Shown here one piece after another: positions 32,588-44,089 of a stretch of DNA of 64,000 nt (positions are counted from its first letter, which is position 1; each line of letters begins with the position of its first letter). The translations under genes and the position numbers were made by a program. Under the pieces are notes generated by a model. That model was not told the DNA's origin. It did no database searches and worked only from the letters and a program-made list of their open reading frames with translations. The stretch lies in NCBI RefSeq assembly GCF_901000735.1, contig NC_081546.1:28787900-28851899 (forward strand), in the 5' to 3' direction. The stretch is from Corylus avellana (lineage: Eukaryota; Streptophyta; Magnoliopsida; Fagales; Betulaceae).

Positions 32588-35500
32588 ATGGCCTCTAAGG
32601 GAGCTTCCTCTTTAGAGGCGAAGATACTCAAAACAATGGGCTTACGAGCTTTAGATTCTTCCTCTTCCTCTTCCTCTTCCTCTTCCTCTTCCTCTTCTGA
32701 CACTTATCAATGGCCTTACGATGTGTTCTTGAGCTTTAGAGGCATGGATACCCGAAAAAATTTTATTGCTCATTTATATGCAGCTCTGTATCAAAAGGGA
32801 ATCAACACCTACATAGATAATGACCTCAAAATAGGAGAAACCATTTCTCCAGCACTTCTCAAAGCTATTAGAGAGTCAAGAATTTCAGTCATTGTACTCT
32901 CTCAAAACTATACATCTTCCTCATGGTGCTTGGATGAACTTGCAACGATCCTTGAGTGTAAGGAAAGAAAGGGACAAATTGTTCTACCGGTGTTTTATAA
33001 GGTAGATCCATCAGAAGTACGACATCAAAGAAATAATGTTGGAAAAGCATTTGCCAAACATGAAGAAACATTCAAAGATGATCAAATGAAGGTGCAAAGG
33101 TGGAAGACAGCCCTAACACAAGTGGCCAATTTGGCCGGGTGCGATTTAGGGAACAGGTATCTCTAACAACACTTTTTATTTTATCATAAATAATTTTAAA
33201 TTCATTAGAAATTTCATTTACATTAAGATCATATTTTAAAATTAGTCATTATTGACACAAAATGTAATTTTACATATTTTGTATTGGTAGGACTGAGCAT
33301 GACTTTATTCAAGAAATCATTGAACGGGTGAATTCAATATTACTGAAAGAGACATGCTTTCAACTTTCCAAGTATCCAGTTGGGATAAAGTCTCGTGTAC
33401 AAGATGTGATGTTGCTTTTAGATCTAAAGAAGAAAGACAGTACATGCATGGTAGGAATCGTGGGAATTGGTGGAATTGGTAAGACAACTCTAGCCAAAGC
33501 CATCTACAACTTGATTGCTTCTCAGTTTGAAGGCAGATGTTTTCTTGAAAACGTTAGAGAAACTTCCAAGCAAAAGGGTCTGAACCATGTACAAAATGAA
33601 CTTTTATCAAAGATCTTAGGAGGTTCAAGTCAAATGGTTGACATTGTTGATCAAGGAGTTACTTTGATAGAGAAGAGGCTTCAGCTAAAAAGGATACTTT
33701 TAGTTCTTGATGATGTGGATGAGTTAGTCCAACTAGAAAAGTTAGCTGGAAAATCTGATTGGTTTGGCTTAGGAAGTAGAATCATTATAACAACAAGAAA
33801 TAAACATTTACTTCGTGCATATGATGGAGTTGTATCAATTTATCCTGTGAAAGGGTTGTGTCACTATGAAGCTCTTCGGTTTTTTAGTTGGCATGCCTTC
33901 AAAAGTGACAAACCTAATGATGGTTATGTTGAAGTCACAGAAGATGCAATATGTTATTGTAGAGGATTGCCACTAGCTTTAACAGTGCTAGGCTCTACTC
34001 TAAAAGATAGAGACATAGTTTATTGGAAGAGTAAATTGGACGAGTATAGAAGAATTCCTAACAGTGATATCCAAAAAATACTTAGAATAAGTTTTGATGG
34101 ATTGAATGAAAATGCGAAGAATATTTTCCTTGACATAGCATGTTTCTTCAAAGGACATCGTGTAGAATATGTTCGAAGAATGCTAGACAATTGTGGTTTC
34201 TACTCAGCTTGTGGCATCGATGAACTAAAGGATTTGTATCTCATAACTGAGGATGATCGGGGATCCTTCACAATGCATGACTTGCTGCAAAAAATGGGTA
34301 GAGAAATTGTTAGGCAAGAGTCAATTAAAGAACCTGGCAAACGTAGTAGGTTATAGTTTCATGAAGATGTTCGATCTGTCCTTGAAGAAAATAAGGTAAG
34401 AATTTTGTTAAAAATACCTTTTAATTTTATATTTGTATATGTTCCATTAGTTAAGCTACGTAATAGAAACTATTGAGGTCTTTTATTTTTTTTATTTTTA
34501 TTTTTCGCATAAAAAAGACTAAAATGTTACATGTAAATATATGTACGTGGATCATATATACCATAATTATAAAACTAAATTAAAATTATACCATAATTAT
34601 AACAAAGGCGTACGACTGTTTAATTGGCTGTGTTTTCGTAAACCATTTGTAAAATTGTTTCCAAATTAATAACAAGATAGTTAATTTATCACGATCGACC
34701 TCTCTTCATGAGTTTTTGCAAATAACAATTTTGTTGAAGTTAGATGTTTATGGGACTTCAAGGGTTGGATATTCATGTAAAAATAGCGATACTCATACGT
34801 ATTAGAAGGAAAAAAATTTAAAAAAAAATTCCAGTAAGAAATCATAAATATTATAATGAACTTTTTAATAGTTTATATATATAAGTTTTGGAAAATAATT
34901 TTTTTAATAAAAAAACATTTTTCAAAACAAACCATAAAATATTTTGCAAAAAATAAAATAATTTTTTTTAGAAAACGTTCTACACATTTGTAAAATACAA
35001 AAACACATGCTCACATTTTCAAGTGCGGAGGCTGGTGATCTTATTATTTATGAAAGAAATTGATCAGACCCACCCTCCGTGCCACTCGCCCCCCCACCCC
35101 CAGTGAATGTACAATAACAAGTAAATGAAACTTGACTAATAATATTACAAAAGAAAAAGAAAAGGCAATATACAAAGACAAAGCAGATGGATTATCAGCT
35201 TCTTTATTTTTACAAAGCACTAAATGCATATATCTATATATTTATATAAAATAGATATAGAAATTTTATCATGACAAGAATTATAGTTCTAGCGAGTGTC
35301 TTTATGTTATGATTTTGTTGGTACACTTATCTATACATTTTCTTGCTAGGGAACAAACAAAGTTGAAGGCATATTGATAGATTTGCCTAAATTAAGCCAG
35401 CCGATACACTTGAGTCCCAAAGTCTTTAAGAAGATGACAAGCCTCAGACTACTTATATGTCGTAATGCACGTCTTTCTGGAGAGCCTAATTTTCTCTCTA

Positions 35501-37400
35501 ATGAGTTAAGACTGATAGATTGGGTTGGATATCCCGGAGAACATTTTCCACCCAATTTTCGTGGAGAGAAACTTGTGATTTTAAGAATGGCTCTTAGTCG
35601 CATCAAGATATTGGAGACAGTTGAGGTAAAATATTTATTTTAATATTTGTGTTTTTAAATTCTGTTGTAAACTTTTTTCAAAGTTTAATCTAATTTATTT
35701 CTTTTTTTTCTTGACAGCGTTTCCAAAACTTGACAACTATGACTTTCTTTGAGTGTAGATTCCTTGAAAAAATTCCTGATGTTTCAAGGATCCCAAATTT
35801 AGAGTCGTTGGTACTGTTTTTTTGCGAAAATTTAGTTGAGGTTCATCATTCTGTTGGATCACTTAATAAGCTCGTTAAGTTGAGCATTATACTTTGCTCT
35901 AATCTTAGAAGTTTTCCGAAGAGGTTCAAGTTTGGATCTCTAAAATATCTCAAAATTTTTGGTTGTTCAATGCTTATGAACTTTCCTGAAATTGAGTGTG
36001 GAATGGAATGTTTAGAAGAAATCCGCTGTAAATATACTGGAATAGAAGAACTGCTTTCATTCGTTGGCAACCTTGTTGGACTTAAAAATTTAAGTATAGG
36101 CAATTCCCGTAATATTTTAGATATTTGTCAAGTCCCTTCATCCTGTCCATCCTCGAATGGGATAAATGAATCAATTCTAAACTATTGCACAAATCTTACG
36201 AATTTTTCAGAATCAAATTTCTTAAGGGCACTTGGTTGTCGGTCAACGTTGAAACATTTAAATCTATCATTTAGTGGTATTGTTACCCTTCCTCGATGTA
36301 TCGAAAGTTTTGTTACATTGGCGTCCCTTTTTTTGGATGGATGCAAGCAACTTCGAGAAATTCTAGGACTTCCACCGAATGTACAAGTGGTGAGAGCTAA
36401 ATGGTGTGTGTCATTGGAAATATTTTTAGAAGGAAGCAGAAGTTCTCAATTGTTTAATACGGAGGACCCACCCGAGCCTGTGGGGGTTGGAATAGAAATT
36501 CCAGCACAACAGTCATTAAGTGAGCTAGATTTATCAGGATGTAGCGCTATTGTTAGCCTTCCTAGATTCTTCAACAGATTTGTTCAATTGAGAAGCCTTA
36601 ACTTGGAAGGTTGCAAGCAACTTCGAGAAGTTCCAGAGCTTCCACGAAATATAGTAGATGTAGATTTGGGTGGATGCACGTCATTGGAAATACTTCCATT
36701 TAATAATATATACGACTTACCAAAGCTATGGTGGATTGACTTCTCCCATTGCCCTGAACAAATAGGGAATGCTGTACAAAATCATTTATTCAGTGAGGTA
36801 TCTCTCTCTCCCTCTCTCTTTCTCATATATATGTACATGTTAGTGCGTGTCTTGATTTGTAGGCTGTATCACTTAAAATTTGTCATATCTGTGTAACAGG
36901 GACAACCTAAGCTTTCTCTAATTAGGTGTATATATCCGGGAAATAGGATTCCAGATTGCTTTAGCTATTGTAAAGAGGTTTCAAATACTCATTTGTGTGA
37001 AATAGATACCGGGCCTCTACATTTTGATTCAGAGAATGTAACCTTTGCTTTCTTTGCTGTTATTGGAACGAGGGATGATGGAAAGGATGAATCTATTTTT
37101 TCTATTGATGTTAAAGTCTTCAATAATGGTCAGGAAATCCATTCTAATTTCCCTACGACGACAAATAAGATCCCCAGGCCAGATCATGTAATGTTAAGTT
37201 ACAGATCACCCCATTACAAAAAAAATAAAAAAAATAAATACAGATCATACCATTCTCAGCTAATGACGAATAATCTTCGAGTTAAATTTGAAATCAAGCC
37301 TCCTCCACGGTCAGTATTCTTTAAAAGTTGTGCATTCCATATAATAGAACAAGGGCATGATGATGATGAAAGCGACAGGAATCCAACAGAACAGAGATAG
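32483..37400 (+). CDS. TIR-NBS-LRR (TNL) disease-resistance gene, five exons, interrupted by one in-frame stop
   Basis: Exons 32483-33156, 33291-34395, 35350-35625, 35718-36797 and 36900-37400 join in phase at GT-AG borders, giving 1211 codons. Order: a duplicated Ser-rich leader (1-76), TIR domain (~80-215; YDVFLSFRGMDTR, and E153 in WCLDEL at the NADase catalytic position), NB-ARC (P-loop GIGGIGKTT ~283-291, kinase 2 LLVLDD ~361-366, GSRIIITTR ~386-394, GLPLAL ~450-455, MHD ~552-554), LRRs in exons 3-4, and a post-LRR jelly-roll/C-JID-type domain in exon 5. TNLs are intracellular receptors that oligomerise on effector recognition and make NAD-derived signals. Codon 580 is TAG (34354-34356) where relatives have Trp (SRLWFHEDV). 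As read, the product is a 579-aa TIR-NBS protein without LRRs. All other splice sites and frames are intact. Confidence 0.9.
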
Positions 37401-37535
37401 GATGATGATGATGATGAACAAGACAGTTTACATTTCTGTTCTAAGAGACACCGTAATGATGATGATGAAGAAGATGGTAATGGCACCCACAACAATAGAG
37501 GCATTCTTCGCTCCAGAAAATTGTATAGCTGCTGA
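37398..37535 (+). other. open frame beyond the TNL stop (TAG 37398-37400, next stop TGA 37533-37535)
   Basis: After the TAG the same frame stays open for 44 codons. It is Asp-rich then basic (SLHFCSKRHR, ILRSRKLYSC), and begins with a run of Asp codons continuing the acidic tail before the stop. It may be the original C-terminus, making the TAG a second nonsense mutation, or simply 3' UTR. Confidence 0.5.
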
Positions 37536-39861
37536 GATCTGAGAATGAAATTAAATGCTTCTCAACACCCTTGTGGTGGACTCTACCAACATGGCAAACG
37601 CATCCTTCATTGTGTCAAGCCCATAATTACAGGCACCAGCTTGTGTACTTTGACTTTTGCTGAGGAATTTCAAATGCCTCTTGGTGAATCGCAATTACAT
37701 CAATCAAATCACCCCTAGAACTTGGGTTATAATAATGTAAGTGCTTCACTTATTACAAGTGAATTTTGGCTCTACACATAATATTGATTCTTAGCCATGT
37801 TGGTTTCACAACCTGGCTCATCCACTTGAGCATTTTTATTACCCTTTGAAATTAATATTGCTTTATTTGAGGGACTAGTTCCTGCTTTTATAGTATATTG
37901 CTTTATTATTTTTGTGGCATATTCAGGATTTCATTTTGCTTTGGGTTTGTGCGTTATGCAGGAATTGCGTAATGTGGCAAGCTGTTCACATGCTGCAAAT
38001 TTCATGTTAGTGGTGTTACTCTCCATAGCCTCTCCTAATAATTCTTTTTTGTAAAGTTTTTAAGGTAAAATTTTTCAAGCGATTGTAATTGAATTTTGTG
38101 GCAAAAAACTGACTTGCGATTCTTAGTAAATGTTTAGCAACTCTAAATCCTATGCTCATACTTTTTTTCTGTCATGTAGTAAGCCACCATGAGACTCAAA
38201 TTACAATAACTAATGGCTACTTCTCTGTTTTCTTGTTTTATTTGTGTTAGTATTATGCAATTTTGTAAGATTGGAATTGACACAATTCAAAGATTTGGTC
38301 ATTCATGCAATTTTACTTAATCAGTTCTTGGATGAAAATTTAGTTTTTGAGGCCTTATAGCTTAAGGATAAAGTTTAGCTGACCATAAACTTTGCTGAAA
38401 TTATTCTTTTACTTCAAGGTTTAGTTAAATTTTTCACATATTTGCCTTTTTCTGTCTGTCTTTCTTTCATTCTTTTTCTCCATTTTTTCTTAAAATCAAG
38501 CAATAACTTGAAAGAGAAAATCAGTTGTTCAAACATAAAAGCTTGCTCATAGTGTCACTATGAACTAAATGATAAAGGATCCTAGTATCTATTAGTGTCT
38601 TCCATCTTTTTTTTTTTTTTTCTTTCTTTTGCATGGACCCAATAATTTGGCTATTTGATGAGAAAATTTAGGAATTTTACTGAGGAGAATATGTTTAAAT
38701 AATTTTCTTCTTTTTTTCTTCATATGAAAAAAGTATGCAGAGGAACAAAAGAGTGTCGCAAAGGGCTTTCAGAAGTGCATATTGCAATGGAAGGAATAAG
38801 CTCATGTATTAGCTAGAAAGCTATCCAAACCAAAGTTGTTTCTTTTTATCTTAAAATTGAAGAAAAGGTTGAGCACTTTTTTTCTCTTCGAGGCAGGGTG
38901 CTCTGTTCTGTGAATATTTTCTTTCATTTTAGTCATAGCTTAATTGACTATGACTGAGCTCACCCTGGTGCTCAGTCTTAGCTAAATTCAATTTGACTTA
39001 GCTAAGACTTTGATGCCTTTGATTATCTTCAAATCAAATCTTTAAATTCAAACCTCATCATATATTCTAACAAATTGGAAATTCAGACTCAACAGGTGAA
39101 AAGGAAGAGTTGGGGTTCTGAATCTGCAAAGTTCTATAGTGAATATGATATTCATAAGAGTATTAAATATGATGTTTGGTCCAAATACCCCAAACGGAAA
39201 TAAGAAGCTAGATGCAGCATTCTGTGATGCTGAACCAAAAAGCAATTGAGAAAAGTAGCAAGTATCCAATCTTCCTCTTCTTCTCGGTGAGTTGAAGTAC
39301 ATTTTTATGCTAAAATTCTTGTTAGCTAAATCACAAGTTTCCTCATTTAATTTCTGGCATAAATTCATCAGTAATGATAAATAATAGTGGAGGATTTGCG
39401 TTGCGTCATGTGGCAGGCAAGTCACATGCTGCAAATTTCACTAGCTTCAAATTTCATGTTAGTGGTTTACTCTCCATAGCCTCTCTTAATAATTCTTTTT
39501 AGAAAAGTGTTAAAGGTCAAATTGTCCAAGCTATTATAATTGAATTTTATGGCGAGGAACTGACTTATGATTCCTAGTTAAATGTTTAGCAACTCTAAAT
39601 CCTTTAGTCATAGTTTCTATCTGTCATGTAGTAAGCCACCTTATAATTAGTAAGACCCAAATTACAATTGGAAATGGCTACTTCTCTGTTTTCTTGTTTT
39701 ATTTGTGCAAGTATGATGCTAAGGCATTTCTTAATCATTGTCATGCTCTTTTGTAAGATTGGAACTGACCCGATTCAAAGATTCTGTCATTCATGCAATT
39801 TTGCTTAATGAGTTCTTTGATGTACATGGTTGTGAATAACTTTCTTCTTCTTCTTCTTCTG

Positions 39862-39894
<33 letters not shown>

Positions 39895-40860
39895 TGTGTT
39901 TAAATAAAAAGGAATTCTATGGTATGAAGAATGATATTTTTTGATTGAAGTTGGTATTGTTATGTAAGGTTTTCTGATGGAGACAAGAAGAATTGAGCAG
40001 ATCATATGAAAGAATGCAGAGGTACAAAAGAGTTTCAACACTAAGGGCTTTCAAAAGTGCATATTACAAAGCTATCCAAACCAAAGTTGTTGTGCTCCAT
40101 TTTCTTATGGCTTGTGAAACTAATCCGGCCTCGTAAAAGATGATTTGAAATACAGCTTCCTAATGCACATACTCCCTTGTCTCTGTCCAGTTTTGAATAT
40201 TATTCCCAATAGCCTTCTGTTTTTGGATTGATATTTTCCTCTTTGTGTTTACAATTTGTTAAATGGACTGCTTTGCTGGGTATTCGACTGCAGAGGAATT
40301 TCAATAGCAGAAGTGAGAAAAAACCAAGAAAGCGCCATTATCTCGTTGTATTTGTGTGTATTGCATTACTGCTCTGCTAAAGAGCTGACTAGATGAATAT
40401 GATAATATGTTCATGCTTTTGTCTTAATGTCTTGTCTAAAGTTATATAACTGTTACACCTATCCTTTTCTAACTCTCTAATTATTTCAGGTTAATGGAAT
40501 TGGACAGTTTTTGGGGAGTTGCTTAGATGATTGGGCGGCTGGACTTTGCTAAAGACAAGGACTTTTGGCAACTTGACATGTGGAATGGTTTCTTCCCAGC
40601 AAAGTGGCTTCTTCATAGGCATCAATGGAAAATAAGTCTACCTATCCAAGTCAGGTATGGCATCCAAAATATGGTTCAAAATAAACCTTATTATACTGTT
40701 TTAGGATTTTGGCTCTTGCTGATAGGCATGTACAGTGGTTAAACCTCATCATTTTCTTCTTCTTCTTGTAGGGTTTGCAATTTTCCCAATGGACTACTTC
40801 GCAAAGTGTTGCAAGTCCTCTCCTTAAGGCTGCATTGCATTTACAAGCTGACACAGTGCC
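37536..40860. repeat. TNL 3' region with a ~1.4-kb tandem duplication
   Basis: 37955-38340 aligns with 39385-39815 (GTTTAGCAACTCTAAATCC, ATGGCTACTTCTCTGTTTTC, CATGTAGTAAGCCACC), and 38735-38840 with 40015-40092 (GCTATCCAAACCAAAGTTGTT). A third partial copy is at 42035-42180. Frames are short and not conserved, so these look like duplicated 3' flank or UTR. A poly-T/(GT)n run is at 39861-39900. Confidence 0.8.
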
Positions 40861-42034
40861 ATGCCAGCCCTATAGTCATGTCAACACCCTAGCTAGTTTG
40901 ACTTTTCTACGTTGAATATTATTGACTGTGACCTCTACCAGACTTGACTTTGACCATTTACTTTGACTGCTGTCATGGTTGACTCCGTGTTTCTTACTCA
41001 ATTTTTCGTCATGATTTCATATTTGTGGTCCGTGTATGCTTTTGGCATTTCTGTATGGCACAAAACAAGATTCTTCACCAAGTTAAGCCGTTTGTTTTGT
41101 CCAGTTCAAGTCCTTTATGCATTGTTCAGTTCAGTTCAGTTCCACAGCTTTTTTTGGTGCAATTCAACCTAGTTCAATCTTCTTGTGGTTGTTTTTGTTT
41201 TAACTGGCACTCTCGGGTCAAACCAATCTTTCATCCGGCACATGGGTTCAAGCCAAACAAGCCCATTCAACCCACTTATGCCTTGCTAATAGCCGCCATC
41301 GCTGGTCACTTTAACAGTTTACAATTGTATAGTGCGTATAGGATCAACTGTTATGTATATAAAAATATGTTTGTATTTGAAATGAATTGAGGAATCCACT
41401 TTTTGCAACCACATGCAACATTTTTTCTTTATGCCATTTTCTGAACCAGTTCGGCAATTTAACAATTTTATTTCATTTTCTTTTTGTCTTAAATTTGCTA
41501 TTTTACCTCAAGCTAGCTATGTCAATTCTGACATAGTACATAGACGTATATATTGTTATAATTTGGGAGAAGATTAACATATAAACATGAGCAATGCTAT
41601 AGGGAGGATTAGAGTACTAACCCCTGTCTATGAATTTGTAATCTTAAGAATCTCACAATATACCTAAATGGAGAGTATTGGATAGAGTTTGAGTGAAAAT
41701 AAGGAGAATATCGAAACAATAAACAAAGAAAAAGCGTTANNNNNNNNNNNNNNNNNNNNNNNNNNNNNNNNNNNNNNNNNNNNNNNNNNNNNNNNNNNNN
41801 NNNNNNNNNNNNNNNNNNNNNNNNNNNNNNNNNNNNNNNGGAATGATGATGATATAGATATAGACATTAGCCTCTTTTTTTTTTTTTTTTTAAATAGTGA
41901 TGAACGTACGGTGGTGGTACAATCAAAGGGCTGGTTGGCAACCTTGAGTCAAAGGATTCATCCTGTACGTCTTGTGTGTTTTGGTATGCATGTTCTTGAA
42001 TGGCATACATGCATGTTGATTGTGGCGGAGTGGG
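40861..42034. other. intergenic, no recognised gene, with a gap at 41740-41839
   Basis: A 121-codon frame at 41025-41390 has no family resemblance that I can see. AT-rich and low-complexity DNA surrounds the gap. Confidence 0.4.
41740..41839. other. assembly gap (100 N)
   Basis: 100 N placeholder in intergenic DNA. Confidence 0.99.
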
Positions 42035-42469
42035 TTTGATGTGAATAACTTTCTTCTTTTATTTAACTAAATAAAAAAGAATTCTATGATATTAAGAATG
42101 ATATTTTTTGACTGAAATTAATTCCATTATAGGGCATTCAGAACTGCATATTTGCATTGGAGTGAATAAGTTCATGAGCTTCTTCTTTTAATGGCTGTTT
42201 TTCTCTCCTTTTTACTTTTTAGGACGACTTCCTGCATTCATCTTTCTTCCCCGAAGGTGATGAGTAATTTCGTTGCATTGGATACCCTATTTCCTTTACA
42301 ATCAATTTGGGATATAACTTTGAATGCCAAACACAACAATCATTGCAATTACCATCAAGTAAAGAGAAGAAAGTGCACTTTTGGCGTACAACACAAGTGT
42401 TAAACTTTAGACTTGACTTCTTCTATATTCATTTCTATTATTACTGTTTTTTCACATGATTAATTCAAA

Positions 42470-43080
42470 TGCATTACTTGTGGTTATATTAAAATATATT
42501 GATCTCCGTACGTATTTATTCAGAGTTCAAGGACACTGTAAAATATACCATAAATTACTCTAATTGGGTTTATGTAAATTCAAAGTACTTCACCCAAATC
42601 ACCCCATAAGTGAATCAGAAAACTTTCATTGTTCTATTAGAGGATAAACTTCTTTTCTTTTCTTTTTTTTTTTCTTTTTTTTTTCCAGTACAAAAATTGC
42701 TTTATTCTAGTATAGAAAGAAATTATGATACTAGTGTTTGGATGGCTTAAATTTCCGTGTCATATTTTAAAGCTTCTAACTTTGATAGGACATCACTGCA
42801 AGGGAGTTTCTGTTCAATATTACTAAAACTCATTAATTAAGGAGCGTTTGATATCCAATTGAAGTGAAAAATGTTCTTTTCAATTTTGTATTTGATTTTA
42901 TGTTAGAGCTACTAACATAAAAACAAAAAACGAAAAAAATTATTTATTTTTTTAATTCCAATATGAGATGGATTTAGAGAAGTTGGCAAAGTTGGTTCTA
43001 ATAGATATCGATCTAGACATCCAATTGGAACAATCAGATCGACGATTGGACAACATGAAAACATTTGGTTCCTTAACAAA
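42470..43080. repeat. duplicated spacer block C'', copy 3
   Basis: Matches block C (TTTATGTAAATTCAAAG, AGAAAGAAATTATGATA, AGGAGCRTTTRATATCCAATTG, TCTAGACATCCAATTGG). It is followed by the first small secreted protein gene. Confidence 0.85.
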
Positions 43081-43646
43081 CGAGTTATCTTCATTTATAT
43101 AAAATCAATTTGGAACAAAATGCTCTATCATACAATACCAAAGATACAAGTTGAAAACTCAACGGCCTCAACAGTTAACACTATCTATGACATACTCAAT
43201 AGCTTCGAGGATTATTACAAAACAATACCTTAAAAATGTCATCATCACAAGCATAAACTGACGAATCACATCTCTAGTCGGTGTGGTTGTTGTCTCTTTC
43301 ATCAATGACAATTCTTTCATAAACTTAATAACTCCTCTGTCATCAGTCAATATTTTGCTCCCAAAAAAAAAAAAAAAAAAAAAAAAAACCCTACCGGAAA
43401 CCATTCCGTTATTCTTAAGCAAAACCTAAGAAAACAACAAATTCAAGACCTGCTACCAAAGCAACAGTAGACTTGTCTTATTTAGAAGCAAAAACAAAAA
43501 TACAGAATAAAAGAACAGTAAATAATTGATCTTGTGACTGGTCTGTAATTTATAAGCAAAATAAAATAAAGTATAAAGTAAATTAGAAGCAATAGAGAGA
43601 GAGAGAGAGAGAGAGAAGAGTTAGAAATTTTTACCGAATCAAAATC
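43081..43646. other. spacer with a doubtful minus-strand frame and a (GA)n run
   Basis: A minus-strand frame at 43168-43422 starts with a poly-Phe run from poly-A DNA. Its later part (LTDDRGVIKFMKELSLMKE) looks protein-like but I recognise no family. (GA)n lies at about 43590-43616. Confidence 0.35.
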
Positions 43647-44089
43647 TTAGGGCTCGTGCATTTTTCTCCTCATGCAGTCTTGGAAACATTCTGCATATTC
43701 CAACTGAACCGTGGGGAAATGACGGCTCTTTTTTCTCATCTTTACGTCCTTTTTGGTGCACTCTTTCCTACATGCTCTTTTTGCTTCTTCTAATTTTGAA
43801 ATAGTGGTTTCTTTTTCCTTAGGAGTATTTATTGAACTAGGATTTTGTTTTTCCTTGGGAGTATTTTTTCTCTTTGAACGATTTGGTAGATGTTTAGCAT
43901 CATTATGTGGATAGAGGGAGATAACTGGAGGGGAATGCGGAAAATAAGTAAAAGAGGAAGGATGATCGAGAGAGAGAGACGGGAAAATGAATGGTTTTTT
44001 GCTTGCATCGTAGCTTGAACAACGATGGCCAACAGCACCATCATCATCAAAAGAAGATCTTTCATAAACTTTTTAGCCACGGCACCCAT
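43647..44089 (-). pseudogene. small secreted Cys-rich protein, copy 1 (2x CX3C), frameshifted
   Basis: The frame starts at 44089 or, more likely, at the ATG at 44065 shared with copy 2. It opens with a hydrophobic signal peptide (LLLMMMVLLAIVVQAT). It continues as a Pro/Ser/His-rich and then Lys-rich linker (43800-43960) and ends in a short Cys domain, CRKEC (codons within 43757-43774) and CFQDC (43674-43691), 23 residues apart, with stop TAA at 43647-43649. The signal peptide and the rest are in different frames. Against copy 2, this copy has 2 extra nucleotides in a CT/GA run (43968-43979). Paired CX3C motifs recall helical-hairpin peptides (alpha-hairpinins), but the inter-motif distance is longer than I expect, so the family is unassigned. 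Probably secreted; function unknown. Confidence 0.68.

Noticed and set aside
37256..37542. Poly-Ser and poly-Met frames at the TNL 3' end
   Set aside because: Readings of GATGAT microsatellite DNA in other frames.
41025..41390. 121-codon plus-strand frame
   Set aside because: No recognisable domain, codon pattern or splice partner; too weak to call.
43168..43422. Minus-strand frame with a poly-Phe start
   Set aside because: The start lies in a poly-A tract; the later part looks protein-like but is short and unrecognised, so it is not called as a gene.
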